Below are positions 39,129 through 49,410 of a DNA stretch of 64,000 nucleotides, one piece after another. The DNA is from Rhynchopus sp. YZ270_cl-10 (Eukaryota; Euglenozoa; Diplonemea; Diplonemida; Diplonemidae). How positions within the stretch are numbered: position 1 is the stretch's first letter; each line of letters starts with the position of its first letter. The notes beneath the pieces were generated by a model. The model was given only the letters and a program-made list of their open reading frames with translations, did not search any database and had not been told where the DNA came from. The stretch covers positions 954,689-1,018,688 of the forward strand of contig OZ037860.1 in NCBI GenBank assembly GCA_964035575.1, in the 5' to 3' direction. The position numbers were made by a program, and so were the translations under genes.

Positions 39129-39707
39129 TTATTTCTTTTTCATACATTCAAACAACTCTTGCATCTTATCAGACGGAGGCGGGGTTGTCTCTGAGAGAAA
39201 TGCGAGGGTTTCATTTGAACGGAGGGTCGCACGGCTCATGATATTGAGTTCCAATCTGAGACATCCGACACGCGCGTTGAGGAGCTGTGCGAGGCCTTGA
39301 GCGAGCCTGCTTTGGAGAGGGCGGGAGGCAATGGACTTGATGGCGAGGAGGATGCTTTGCACGAAGTCGACTCTTCGTGAGGGTTGCATGGGGAGCACAG
39401 AGCAGACTGCGATGGCAGCGTCGGTGTGCATGTAGGCAAGCAGCTTCTCGAGGAGTGCCTCGTCCACCAGGTCCACAAGGTCAGCATACAGCAGGTAGAT
39501 CAGATGCGGCAGCTCCTCCACCGTCAACGCCTCGGCTAAGACCAGTTGTAACGCCTCCCATGGTGAAGCAGCGTTCAAGGCGTCAAGTGCTTCCTTCTTA
39601 AACTCCTGCACAGTTCTACTCTTACTAACAACAACACGCCGTTTCGTTGCCGCAGGTGCATCAGAACTCTCCTCAGCAGGTCTCTTCCCTGCAACACTTT
39701 CTGCCAT
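39129..39707 (-). CDS. Small helical, probably nuclear protein
   Basis: 192 residues from the ATG at 39707. CATCCACCAG lies 10-15 bases upstream, a good trans-splice acceptor. The N-terminus has a bipartite-like nuclear signal (GKRPAEESSDAPAATKRR). The rest is a set of amphipathic helices rich in Leu/Ala (LPHLIYLLYADLVDLVDEAL, LLAYMHTDAAIAVCSVLP, RLAQGLAQLLNARV), like a short HEAT/ARM- or CTLH-type helical array. No family is recognised. The pyrimidine-rich 5' leader and single-exon structure match its neighbours. Confidence 0.82.
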   Translation of the reverse strand: MAESVAGKRPAEESSDAPAATKRRVVVSKSRTVQEFKKEALDALNAASPWEALQLVLAEALTVEELPHLIYLLYADLVDLVDEALLEKLLAYMHTDAAIAVCSVLPMQPSRRVDFVQSILLAIKSIASRPLQSRLAQGLAQLLNARVGCLRLELNIMSRATLRSNETLAFLSETTPPPSDKMQELFECMKKK

Positions 39708-40247
39708 TTTATGGTTTTCTGGTGGATGTTTTTTTTTGAGAAAATTGTAGAGGGGTTTGGAGTAAAGGAAAAGAGTGAAGAATGACAGAAAATCAAAAGG
39801 AATGGCTTTTTTTTTTGGTTTTTGTAAGTAAAATATAGGCACACGAGAGAGGGAGGGGCGAGTTTGTATGGTGGGAGGAATATCCTGAACGAGGGTGCAC
39901 GCAATAAAAAAAAGGTAAAAAAAAAAAAAGAAAACAAAAATAGGGGGGTAGATGTCTCGGGCGAGGGGCGAGATGATTGTATTTTCGTTTGTGGTTCGTT
40001 TTATTTTGCTTTGCTTTTGTCTTTTGGCCTTTTTTTCACTTTTTGCTGTATCGACAATCACTGTACACCTACTGGTACAAAGATCTGTACTCGCAGCCTT
40101 TGTGCTATGGAAAGCATAGACGCAGATCGCCTTTTCCCCCTGGGCCAGATGGGTCCTGATAACCTTCAAACCTTTATTTTGCCTTTTTTCTCTCTGACAG
40201 TCGTACTATTGAAAACGACTTTTTTGAATATAAAAACAGGTAAAAAA

Positions 40248-40310
40248 GTGAAGCAGATAGTGGCAAACGCCTCTGAGGACGTATCCACTAACACTCCGTG
40301 GTTATCGAAT
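40248..40310 (+). repeat. RepC copy
   Basis: GTGAAGCAGATAGTGGCAAACG then ACACTCCGTGGTTATCGAA, with RepB about 75 bp further on. Confidence 0.7.
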
Positions 40311-40385
40311 AAAGACAAAAACAGAGCAAAAAGGGAGCCTGACCCAGCTCAAAAAAAGGGGGTAGGGGGGGACAAGAGAATGCTT

Positions 40386-40420
40386 TAGAAGGATGATCCT
40401 AAGCCTTTTCTTCGCCCTTT
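40386..40420. repeat. RepB copy, half
   Basis: AGAAGGATGATCCTAAGCC; the returning arm of the hairpin has decayed. Confidence 0.4.
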
Positions 40421-41299
40421 TAACACAACTTAACTCACATCGACCCACAATGGGACTAGACACAACAAAAGAGGCAATGGGGTGGTTAACTGCACACGAA
40501 GCCATGAATGATACAAGGCACTAAAGAAGAAGAGAAAAAAAACTTGAAAGGGCTCCTCAGTGAGACGGCGCACATCGCAATTGAATGTTTGCTGCTTGGT
40601 CAGAACTGTACACAAAAGGGGATCTTAAAAACCATCAGAAAAAAAAACCCCCGGTAAAAAAAAAAATCTCTTTGTAGTACGACAATGTCCCGACCACTGG
40701 GCCCTGGGGTGGGTGTATGGAGACACTCCATTTGGTATTCACACGGAGGGAAAGACGACATAAAAAAAAAAAAAAAAAACAGAATAAAGTTGGTAAGATG
40801 GTCGTGCCTCTTGCCGCCTATTTCCCAAAGAATGGGACAAAAAAAAAGACAGGGGCTGCTTCCTACACAATGCCCACCACCACCACCACACCCTCCCAAG
40901 GCTCTTGGCTCTCAGAAGAATCCAGAACATTACGACAAAAGTGAAACTGTCAGCGTGCAGACACTTACTAAGCTTGGATGCGGAATGTCCTGCCACTGCT
41001 TTAGTCACCTTAAAAAGACAGAGGGAAAAAAAATAGTAGCATTTATCTCCTCCGCGCTGCTGAAAATATCTCTCTTCTTGAACACAATAAATTTGATATT
41101 AAAACTACTAGATAGCAGCCACGCTATTTTTCTTCTTTTTCCGATGTTGGAGTAGTGTAGTTACCACAGTTGGTGCAAATCTCCACTGTCAATACAATAA
41201 AAAAACAAAACAAAACTCTGGTTCTTCCTTTGTACACACAAAACACTGTACAGGGGCAGGTAGCTAGCTTCCCTGGCATTACCTTTTTTTTTTTTTTTT

Positions 41300-41348
41300 G
41301 AAAACTTGGTTGTATTAGTGTAGACACCCGAGGATGAACTCCACTATA
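41300..41348 (+). repeat. RepD copy
   Basis: AAAACTTGGTTGTATTAGTG then TAGACACCCGAGGATGAAC, essentially identical to the 20689 copy. Confidence 0.8.
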
Positions 41349-41586
41349 AATTTTTTTGCTTTCGTTTCACACGGTTTTGAGAAATAGGAAGTGGGATAGA
41401 CGGAAAGAGGGGGTGGGGAAGCGATGGATATGAGCAAAGAAGTTGTAAAGTGCACAACACCTTTTGTTTGTGCGTAGCGTGTGTAATAAAGATTCTGTGA
41501 TGATATTTTTTATTACTGCAATACGCTCCCACTGACTACCTGGGCAGTGAAGAGTAAACCTCTTTAAGGCCAAAAAAAACGCAGTG

Positions 41587-41616
41587 CGCTACTTCTCCAC
41601 GGGTTATCGAACCCCA
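41587..41616 (+). repeat. RepC fragment, 3' part
   Basis: Only CCACGGGTTATCGAACCCC is present. Confidence 0.5.
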
Positions 41617-42043
41617 GAAAACAAACTAAAAAAAGGGGGGTAAAAGACGTATGCCTTCCTATCAACATACACCAAACATTTTTTTTTTTAACAACTGTAT
41701 ATACTGCGCAACGTGCAGTCACCTTTTGCATAAGGTGGTATAAAACACCATTTTTCGTCATGAGTGGTTTGGGTAACACCACCTTGGTGAAAACGGTATT
41801 GAAAGGGATTTTGACATTTTTTTTTGAATAGGTTTCTTTCCGTATTTTTCAAAAAAAAAATAAAAAGCTGGTTTTAAAACATATCTTCCTTTGACTCATT
41901 TTGTAAATCATTTAGTTTTTCTTTTTGGGTTAGAGATGTGGAACTTTCCCACACATAGTTCTGTTTTTTTTTTCTCTTCATCTTTTGTATTTTTTTTTTT
42001 TTTGTTTTGTTTGTTTTTTGCTCGTAATAAGGCGTTTCTTGCC

Positions 42044-45038
42044 TCAGACCTTGCACAACGCCTTCCTCAGGAAGGCCGGGTCGACTGCAGAGGCCTTTCT
42101 CATGAAAGGGTGCTTCAACAGCTCTGAAGCGGTGGGACGGTTGCGGGGGTCTTTTTGAAGTGTGCTTTCGATGAATTCTACACATTCTTTGGACCATCTG
42201 TGGGTGGGTTGGTTGTTTTAATCATCTATTAGATAAAGACAAGCTGTCATGCATTTTTAGGTAATTCCTTAGTAAGATATATCCCAAAAAAAACAGGGAA
42301 GGCCATTCTCCCTAATGAAGATAAACGTTCGATTAGCCACCAGAATCCCAACGCGCGCAACGACCGTTTTTACGGGAGGAAAGCTCGCGACCCCAAATCA
42401 CCCCCGTTTTGGTCAAAAGGGGGGTGGCGAGAGCCCTGTGTCGTACTCACAGGGTGTTTCCTAATTTTGGAAATTTTCCGGAAAATTCCGACATCCGGAA
42501 GCAAATTTTTTCCCTGGAAAAAAAGTGGGTTTTCAGCCCCAAAACATGCCGCAATTGTCATTTCCGGAATCCGTCCGCGCTGTGGTGGGGTCACTTTGCC
42601 GAAATAGCCAAGTTCTTGGTTTTGGTCAAAATGAGTGTAAGGAAAAGGGGACCAGGTAAATCCCACAACCCAGATTTTCTCTCCCTGATCCTGACGTCTT
42701 GAAACATGAAAATGCCCGAAAACACCGGCATTTGCATTTTCGGAATCCGCCCGTTCTGTGGTGGGGTCAATTTGACGAAATGGACAAGTTCTTGGTTTTG
42801 GTCAAAACCCGTCAGTGTAAGGTAAAGGGGGCAAGTGTTTGCCTGTAGAAACTGGTAGGGAACAGGCAGCGCCGCAGGCGCACGGTACCCAACATCGGTG
42901 AAAATAAAAATTCCCGAAAACTGCTTTATTTGAATGATTGGAGCGATCCAGAAAGCAGCGAACATACTTTTTTCGGGAAAATACCAAAAAATAAGCACTT
43001 TAAATACGCCCCTAATTTTTTCCCGCAAATTTTTTCCCTGGCCAATTTTTTCCAAATCCCCGGAAGCGGAAGCAAATTAGGAAACACCCTGCCAGGCCTC
43101 AGCCTAACTCCCGGGCCTCAGCCAAAACCATCGACCCATTTGAAAAAAAAAAAAGAGAGAGAAAAAAGTGATTTTTACTAGTGCTTCCCGAGCTTTCTCC
43201 GCTGACAAGCTAGTCACAAGAAGAAAACTCAATCGAGCCCGGGCGCGCGAAGCGCGCCCGGGTCCCCAACCCAGCTCAAGTTGGGGGCCTCCGGCGGAAT
43301 GTGAGAGTTCCTCGGTGATCCAACGGCGGAGTTCGGCACTTCATTGATATTTGCACCAGGCACACATGGTGCACGAATTATCAGTAACCTCAGTACATTT
43401 ACAAAAGAAATGGCGGCATGTCACCCAAAGGTTCCAGGCGAAGCCACGGTACGCAACATTTCAAAAAAATGCGCTTAAAATTGCACATTTTTACTGCCAA
43501 ACATGTCATGGGAAGGGTGTTGCAAGCTTGCGCCGCAGGCGCACGGTACGCTACTTTTTTCCTTTCGCCATGCTGCATGCTTCCTTTTCCTTCGACGTTT
43601 GACCAATTGAGTCCGGCTCGATGGTATCTCAAAAAATTCCCCATCACCCCCTACCGGGTTGATCAGGGGATTATATAAGGGGGTAAAACTCGGTCAGCCT
43701 GACCGAGTTTACAGCAAGCCTTAACTAAAACTCGGTCAGGCCAAAAAAAAAACCCCCCGTGACGAATTCGTCATATGACGATTTTCGCGGAAATCCAAAA
43801 AAAAATGCTCATATGACGAATTCGTCACATTTTAAAATTGTGGGAAGCCCTGTTTCGACTACAGGATCGCAACCAAAAAAACAACAAATAAATATGAACA
43901 CATACTTGCTCCGTAGCTTCATGCGAGGTGCCTTTTGTGTGACAATGACGTACAACGCCCTCATCGGCGGGAGGCTCATCAGCGGAGGCTCGCCGTCGCA
44001 CAGCTCCAAACCCATGATCCCTAGACTCCACATGTCTGCCTTCTGATCGTACAGGTCCCCTTTGATGACCTCTGGCGCCATCCAGTAGGGTGTTCCTACC
44101 ACAGTCTTGCGCTTTGCTGCACGCCCTTCGCTGATCATCGCACAGAAGCCAAAGTCGCCAAGCTTCACTCGGCCGTCTGTGTTCAACAGAACATTGTCGG
44201 ATTTAATGTCTCTGTGAATCCGCCCCGTCTTATGCAAATACAACAACCCCTTCAGGGCCTCCTTCATAATGAACGACACCTCCTCTTCCTTGAATTTGTA
44301 CCCCTCCTCAATCAGATCCGTCAGCTTCCCTCCGTTCATCAGCTCCATCGCAATCCACAGTGTGTTGTCCTTTCTATGGCACGAATAGTAATCAATAATG
44401 TTCGGGTGGCGACTGCTCTTGAGCATGCTGATTTCATTTTCGAGGGCAGGGATTTCCTTTTTATGGTCCTTAATGAAAATCTTCTTAAGCGCTATGGTGG
44501 TACCACGCTCATTTTGTGCACGATATACTTCTCCTTGCGACCCCGCATCAAGCTTTTTAAGCTTTGAGAAAACATGCTGCGGGTTTCCTTCTGTCAGCAA
44601 CTCTGAAAGGGGGTACACCTTAATCTGCAACTCTGCACCGATTGGAATCTTTGAGAAGGTTACTGCAAGCTCTCCCGCTGTGGGCTCATTGCACATCAAC
44701 TTATAACAACAGTAGATATCATCTAGACGTGAACGGATTTCATCCTCTGAGAAAAGCCCCTCTGAGATAAGACGTGATTCAAACCCCGCAGGAACACCTT
44801 CCAGAGAGCCCCCTTCTGCTAGGGTGATCTTCACGTTTTGTTCAAATTCTACCGGCCCACCAATCATAACCCCCGTGTCCGTGCTGTCCAGAACCTCCTC
44901 TACCCTCTTCGCAACCTCATCCGCCCCTTCCTCCTGGAACTCCCCCCACCCCACGACCACCCCCTTCGCAAGCTCGCCAGGCCCGCCAATGATGACCTCC
45001 TCTTCAGGGGGCTCTTCTTTGCTGCCGAAAAGACCCAT
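42044..45038 (-). CDS. PAK-type Ser/Thr kinase with CRIB motif, two exons
   Basis: Exon 1 (43906-45038) ends APRMKLRSK before GTATGTG. Exon 2 (42044-42197) starts at ATGG after CCCACAG and gives WSKECVEFIESTLQKDPRNR.. to a TGA. The join is phase-consistent, 428 residues. MGLFGSK at the N-terminus is an N-myristoylation signal. Residues 59-91 (IGGPVEFEQNVKITLAEGGS) resemble the CRIB/p21-binding motif for Rho/Rac/Cdc42 GTPases. A shorter IIGGPGEL copy is at 16-23. The kinase domain spans about 158-422: Gly loop AGSQGEVYRA, Lys185, HRDIKSDN at 275-282, DFGFCAMI at 295, GTPYWMAPEV at 315-324. All catalytic residues are present and the motif wording is that of the PAK branch of STE20 kinases. No good upstream pyrimidine tract is seen next to the ATG, but an A-rich leader is. 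Confidence 0.93.
42450..43091. mobile_element. Element with CAGGGTGTTTCCTAATTT ends
   Basis: 642 bp bounded by perfect 18-bp terminal inverted repeats (CAGGGTGTTTCCTAATTT and its complement). It contains a direct duplication of about 95 bp: CCGGAATCC..TGTGGTGGGGTCA..TTCTTGGTTTTGGTC at about 42566-42655 and 42738-42835. No target duplication is visible and there is no coding capacity. Confidence 0.8.
43179..43852 (-). mobile_element. Diverged relative of the 31283-32407 transposon
   Basis: Ends TAGTGCTTCCC (43179-43189) and GGGAAGCCCTG (43842-43852) match the ends of the 31283 element, 9 of 11 and 11 of 11 bases. Inside, 43225-43640 is the reverse complement of the GPHR intron element (RepE). 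The right part (43680-43840) has two small foldbacks, AAACTCGGTCAG-CCTGACCGAGTTT and GTGACGAATTCGTCAT repeated inverted. The flanking duplication is not preserved. Confidence 0.7.
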
Positions 45039-45350
45039 CTTCTAATAGATAGAAGAAGGGTCTCTACAGAAAGGCTAAACGGGATATGTTGTGTGTTTTT
45101 GTCTGTTTTTTTTTTGTAGTGTTTTTTTTTTTTGTTGTGTCTGACAATCATCTGCTGTTCAGGATCTGTACTCAATTTCGCCCGAAGGTGCACATAAAAG
45201 ATATAAACGTAAATCGTCCTCAACTCTGAAAATTTGGTTTGTATTTATTTCGTGGAAACACCCGAGGATGAACTCCACCATTTATTTTTTCGAATACCCT
45301 ACCACAATCTCTCCCTAAGGGGATAAAGGATGCTTGCATAGAGAGGGGTT
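45039..45350. other. Kinase gene upstream spacer with RepD
   Basis: Homopolymer-rich spacer with one RepD copy (45226-45283). Nothing else seen. Confidence 0.5.
45226..45283 (+). repeat. RepD copy, diverged
   Basis: GAAAATTTGGTTTGTATTT then AACACCCGAGGATGAACTCC. Confidence 0.7.
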
Positions 45351-45354
45351 TGTT

Positions 45355-45512
45355 TTACTCGCCCTTCGGCAATCCTACAACGAAGCACCGAGATGCGACA
45401 TCGTAGCTTTGAGGCGAGCAATTACACCTTGCCTTAGGACCGACTGACCCACGTCCAAAATGCTGTTGACGCGGAAACCCATTCGCTAGGTATGAAGATC
45501 AATCAGGGCAGC
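45355..45512 (-). rRNA. Fragment of large-subunit (28S) rRNA
   Basis: The minus strand reads GGGTTTCCGCGTCAACAGC.. and GTGGGTCAGTCGGTCCTAAG at 45480-45432. This aligns with the conserved eukaryotic 28S stretch GGGTTCC..GTGAACAGCAGTTGAAC..GGGTCAGTCGGTCCTAAG. Sequence after it (TTGCTCGCC ... GCCGAAGGGCGAGT) fits the next helix less clearly. Only about 150 bases are present; no flanking rRNA is seen, and the boundaries are approximate. It is either a dead rDNA fragment or a separate rRNA module, since euglenozoan large-subunit rRNAs are known to be fragmented. Confidence 0.6.
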
Positions 45513-45519
45513 CCTGATT

Positions 45520-45725
45520 AGGCATGTGGCGAGGTGCATAGAGGGGTTCTCTCTTTCGAAAGGAGAGAGAGAGAGAGAGAGAGAGAGAAATCTAGATACT
45601 ATTCCTGTTCTCGGTATTGTTTAAGAATCAAAAAAGGGTATAAGCATTCATTTTTGGAATAGTATTATCTAGATCTCTCAAGTCGTAGCTATAGCTCCTT
45701 ACTTCGTACTTGAGAGGGGAGGTTT
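45520..45725. other. Strongly self-complementary region, possible structured RNA
   Basis: ATCTAGATACTATTCC (about 45591) pairs with GGAATAGTATTATCTAGAT (about 45657-45675). The next 45 bases form a second hairpin, TCTCAAGT..ACTTGAGA. A GA microsatellite (45562-45588) and AATCAGGGC-AGCCCTGATT at about 45501-45520 lie beside it. No gene is recognised. Confidence 0.55.
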
Positions 45726-45865
45726 AATGGGATTGGAAAATATTGTAGGGGGGAGGATCGTGTTGTTTATTCGATTCGGGATTTTGTTTTGACTAAAGAT
45801 GATCCTCGGCAATGATACACCTGTATGAAATATTAAAAAAAAAAAAAAATAAAGAAGCAAAGTTG

Positions 45866-45897
45866 CTAAGGTGAACCCAGGCCTCGCTTAGCGACCC
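45866..45897. repeat. RepB hairpin copy
   Basis: CTAAGGTGAACCCAGGCCTC then GCTTAGCGACC. Confidence 0.5.
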
Positions 45898-46157
45898 CAT
45901 CATTGATACGTTTCTTGAAAATAAATAAAGTATCGAATAAGATAGAATGAGAATAGAATTCCCTTTTGGAATTTTCGCCAAATTAACGTTTTTTTCCCCC
46001 AAAAAAGAAAAAAAAGAAAACGACTATCACCATGTCAGACAACACCGTTTGGTTGGAATGGTTTGTAACCGTTTTGCACCCCTTTTTTTACCAAATCAAA
46101 AAAAAATCGACCATTTGTCTTCCACCCCCCACTCTCGTGTACATCTCTCATCTCTTC

Positions 46158-47291
46158 TCACTTCTTGGTACGCTTGTTGGCTGCGTTTGTTTTCAGGAAA
46201 TCGAGGACATCAATTTTGCCGTTTTTGGGCTCGATGACACCGATGTCAGTCACAATTCCTCCGGTAATGAGTTCTGCTGGTGTCACATCGAAGGAAGGGT
46301 TCCAGACCTGGAGGGTAGGACCTTCGGCGACAACACGGTCTCCGGTGAGGGGGTTGTGTGTGATCTCTGTGGTGCTGCGCTCCTCAACGGGGATGCCTGA
46401 ACCGTCTGGGAGGTCCTGGTCGATGGTGGTGACGGGGGCTGCGATGTAGAAGGGGATGCCGTGGTGCTTGGCTGCGACGGCCACGTTGTAGGTGCCGATC
46501 TTGTTTGCTGTGTCGCCGTTTGCACAGACACGGTCCGCACCAACGATGCACGCAGAGATGAGCTGCTTGGACATCAGATACGACACTGCGCTGTCCACAA
46601 TGAGCGTCGCGTCAATCCCCTCCTGCACGCATTCGTAGGTGGTGAGACGACCACCCTGGTTGTAGGGGCGGGTCTCCAGGGGGAAGACACGCTCCAGCTT
46701 TTCCTTTTTGTGGAGGAAGCGGACGACACCAAGGGCAGTACCGTAGCGTGCGGTGGCGAGGGAGCCGGTGTTGCAGATGGTGACGATCTTGACCTTGCCG
46801 TCGGTGGTTTTTCTGCAGTTTGCGAGAATGTGTTCGGAGCCGAACTCAGACATCGCGCCGTTGTCTCTTTCGTCGTCCTTGAGCATCTTCTCTGCGGCCG
46901 TGATGTATGCGCTTGAGACGGATGCAGAGGTGGAGGACGCCTTCGCTGCCTCGTCGTTGACAGTCTTCTTCAGGTCGCGCACTGCGTTGTGGAGGTTCAC
47001 CGCAGTGGGTCTGCTGGTGCTCAGGTAGTCAAGCCTTTCGCAAAGGTGTGCCGCGCAGGTCTTTGCATCAGAGAAGGAAGCCTGCTTCGCACGGATCTCG
47101 ACAGCAAGACCAAGCGCTGCAGCAATCGCAATCGCAGGGGCACCACGCACCCGCATGTCGTGAATCGCATGCCACGCATCTTCCGCAGACGTGACAGCGT
47201 CATAGCACGTCGTCATCGGAAGTTTCTTCTGGTCCAAAAGCACCATACTCCCTTCCTTCGCGCAATACTTCATCGAGAGAAGCTCCGACAT
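46158..47291 (-). CDS. mtnA: S-methyl-5-thioribose-1-phosphate isomerase
   Basis: 377 residues from the ATG at 47291, the usual length for MtnA/Mri1. CCAAAACCAG lies about 25 bases upstream as a trans-splice acceptor. It converts 5-methylthioribose-1-phosphate to the ribulose form in methionine salvage. Seen in the protein: MRVRGAPAIAIAAALGLA near 47-64, the catalytic cysteine in TICNTGSLATA, ETRPYNQGGRLT, and the catalytic aspartate in VGADRVCANGDTANKIGTYN. The end LITGGIVTDIGVIEP is typical. These features separate it from the related eIF2B subunits. It ends in a basic tail without a targeting signal, so cytosolic. Single exon. Confidence 0.97.
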   Translation of the reverse strand: MSELLSMKYCAKEGSMVLLDQKKLPMTTCYDAVTSAEDAWHAIHDMRVRGAPAIAIAAALGLAVEIRAKQASFSDAKTCAAHLCERLDYLSTSRPTAVNLHNAVRDLKKTVNDEAAKASSTSASVSSAYITAAEKMLKDDERDNGAMSEFGSEHILANCRKTTDGKVKIVTICNTGSLATARYGTALGVVRFLHKKEKLERVFPLETRPYNQGGRLTTYECVQEGIDATLIVDSAVSYLMSKQLISACIVGADRVCANGDTANKIGTYNVAVAAKHHGIPFYIAAPVTTIDQDLPDGSGIPVEERSTTEITHNPLTGDRVVAEGPTLQVWNPSFDVTPAELITGGIVTDIGVIEPKNGKIDVLDFLKTNAANKRTKK

Positions 47292-47539
47292 TGTATGTTC
47301 TTTTCTTTGATATCTGGTTTTGGAAAGTGTAATTTTTTTTGTCAGAAGAGTGAGGTAAAATGGGTAGCTTTTTTTAGTCACCTCGTTACTGTCACGTTGT
47401 TTGTGGGAGGGAAAGTCTGGGGAGTAGAAGTGGCGGAGATCTGGCTAGATTGGGATGACCCCCAACCCCACTTCAAAAGAAACATAAAAAGGGGGGAGGA
47501 GTTAGCAAGATTAATGAGCCTCTCGTGCACATAAAAAAG

Positions 47540-47636
47540 GTGAAGTTGATAGTGCAAACGCCTCCGGGACGCAGGCAACTGACACTCCGCGGGTTATCGA
47601 ACCCCCGGAGTGTTGCGCTTGGGAGTGGTTTACAGG
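47540..47636 (+). repeat. RepC copy, full length
   Basis: TGAAGTTGATAGTGCAAACGC to GGGAGTGGTTTACAG, with CGCGGGTTATCGAACCCCC. Almost identical to 8138-8232. Confidence 0.85.
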
Positions 47637-47697
47637 GAAGCTGTAAGCAGGTACACAGTCATTACCCCACCCTCTCTAAAAAAAGAGCAGTGAATAA

Positions 47698-47745
47698 TAG
47701 TGGAGCTCATCTTCGGGTGTCTACACTAATACAAATCAACTTGTC
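47698..47745 (-). repeat. RepD copy, reversed
   Basis: AGTGGAGCTCATCTTCGGGTG then TACACTAATACAA, the complement of RepD and the only copy in this orientation. Confidence 0.75.
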
Positions 47746-47764
47746 AAAAGAACGAAAAGTTGTT

Positions 47765-47797
47765 CAGATGAACCTCGGTCGTGCGTAGGTCACCTGG
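47765..47797. repeat. RepB hairpin copy
   Basis: AGATGAACCTCGGTC then GCGTAGGTCACCTGG. Confidence 0.5.
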
Positions 47798-47866
47798 AAA
47801 AAGAGAAAAAGAAGTATTTCAACATATTCTTGTTAGAACACATTCTAACGAAAGAAGAAACGTTTG

Positions 47867-47905
47867 TAGGTTGGACCTAAGTCTCTCTGTGCTTAGGTCG
47901 CCTTC
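47867..47905. repeat. RepB hairpin copy
   Basis: GTAGGTTGGACCTAAGTC then TGTGCTTAGGTCGCCTTC; the stem GGACCTAAG/CTTAGGTC is nearly perfect. Confidence 0.7.
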
Positions 47906-49249
47906 AAAAAAAGGGCGGAAAAATAAATTAACCCCGCAAATATGAACGCCTTTCATGCGTTGTGGCAAAGGGAAAAGTAGGGGGTATTTGAGCAATAAGC
48001 GAAGTGAGAAGAAGCAATGGTGGTCAAAACAGGGGGGGGTAAGTCCTCTCAAGAACGTGTTGGGAGGAATGTGTGGTTATGTGTGTTGTCAGGTTCACGT
48101 TGAAAAAAAAAAAAACCCCCCTCCCCGTACAGGCTTTGCGCTAACTTCTGTCCTTTGTCCCGGGATTTTTGGATATTTTTGTGGTGCGTTTTTTTTTTGC
48201 AAACCGGGGTTTCCTTAAGAAAACCAGAGAATCTCATATTTCATAGTAAGGGTACTTTAGAGTGTTTTCACACACACATGTGACCCCACCGTGGAGAGCA
48301 ATCGGCTCGCGCGATCAAAAGAAAGCAGAGAAAAGGGAAAAGAAAAAAAGAAAAAAGTTGGGTACCGTGCGCCTGCGGCGCTACCTGTTCCTACCCTCCT
48401 TTATGTTTAAACATGATGTACTTATGTACAGTTCATTTTATTTTGAGTACGACTCCACATCCCCCCTGAGGATGATCCCCCCTCCCTCACGGATAAAGAT
48501 TGATTAGGACGCCATGGGGCACACCCCCTCCGAGGCCATAACCGTCCTGGGTTTTCTCACTCTTCTCTGTGGTCACTGAAACCCCACCGCCATCACTACG
48601 TTACCGAAAGCTTCTTCAGTACGTTGGGTTTTCAGACCTGAAAATAACCCTTGTTTACGAGTATGGGCTCATGTTTTGTCAAATTTTAAGTCGCTGCATT
48701 TTTGTCCATTTTTCCGTACATCCCCCACCACAATCCAGCCAAAGCAATACAGAGAGAACCAGCCAATTTTTCAACATACAAACGATCTTTATATCCCCCA
48801 CCACAATCCGGGATTGGTTCGGAAATGCAACGAAACGACCTCTTGGCGGGAAAAAGCCACAGGAAATTTGCGCACTTTTTGCAAACAGGGGTTTCCTTAC
48901 TAAAACCAGAGGAATCTCATCGTTCAGAGTAAGGGTACTTTAGAGTAAGGGTACTTTAGAGTGTTTTTGCGCACAAATGTGACCCCACCGTGGAGAGCAA
49001 TCGGCTCGTGCAATCAAAGGAAAGCAGAGAAAAGGGAAAAATAAAAGACAAAAGTTGGGTACCGTGCGCCTGCGGCGCTACCTGTTCCCAGTCAAAACAC
49101 CACAATTTCATCTGAATTTGTTTCCCTAGGGAGGGTCAAAAAGACCCTCCCGCCAGCTACTTTACACGCCCGCCGGGAGGGTCAAACCCTCCCGGCGGGA
49201 GGGTAAACCCGGCGGGAGGGTCCGGACCCTCCCGCCGGCTTTTTTACCC

Positions 49250-49410
49250 TCCCGCCGGGTTTTTGACCCTCCCGCCGGGTTTTTTGACCCTCCCGCCGGG
49301 TTTTTTGACCCTCCCGCCGGGTTTTTTGACCCTCCCGCCGGGTTTTTTGACCCTCCCGCCGGGTTTTTGGACCCTCCCGCCGGGTTTTTGGACCCTCCCG
49401 CCGGGTTTTC
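49250..49410. repeat. Tandem 21-bp GC-rich repeat
   Basis: About seven head-to-tail copies of TTTTTTGACCCTCCCGCCGGG. The unit itself contains the inverted ends CCCGCCGGG. Confidence 0.9.

Larger units (their letters stand above)
39708..42043. other. 2.3 kb spacer with short repeats
   Basis: Contains RepC (40248-40310), RepB (40386-40420), RepD (41300-41348), a RepC fragment (41587-41616) and many A/T homopolymers. No convincing gene on either strand. Confidence 0.6.
42198..43905 (-). other. Kinase intron carrying two inverted-repeat elements
   Basis: 1708 bp, GTATGTG donor and CCACCCACAG acceptor. Most of it is made of the two elements at 42450-43091 and 43179-43852. Confidence 0.85.
47292..48122. 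other. Spacer with RepC, RepD (inverted) and RepB copies
   Basis: Gene-free stretch. Contains RepC 47540-47636, the only inverted RepD (47698-47745), RepB 47765-47797 and RepB 47867-47905. Confidence 0.65.

Noticed and set aside
41301-41348. RepD as a promoter or terminator
   Set aside because: Copies occur far from gene starts and in both orientations, with no constant distance to a gene.
46158-47291. MtnA as a bacterial gene transfer
   Set aside because: Eukaryotes have their own Mri1, and the gene shows the same strand, acceptor and base composition as its neighbours.
49250-49410. CRISPR-like array
   Set aside because: Units are head to tail without unique spacers, and the genome is eukaryotic.
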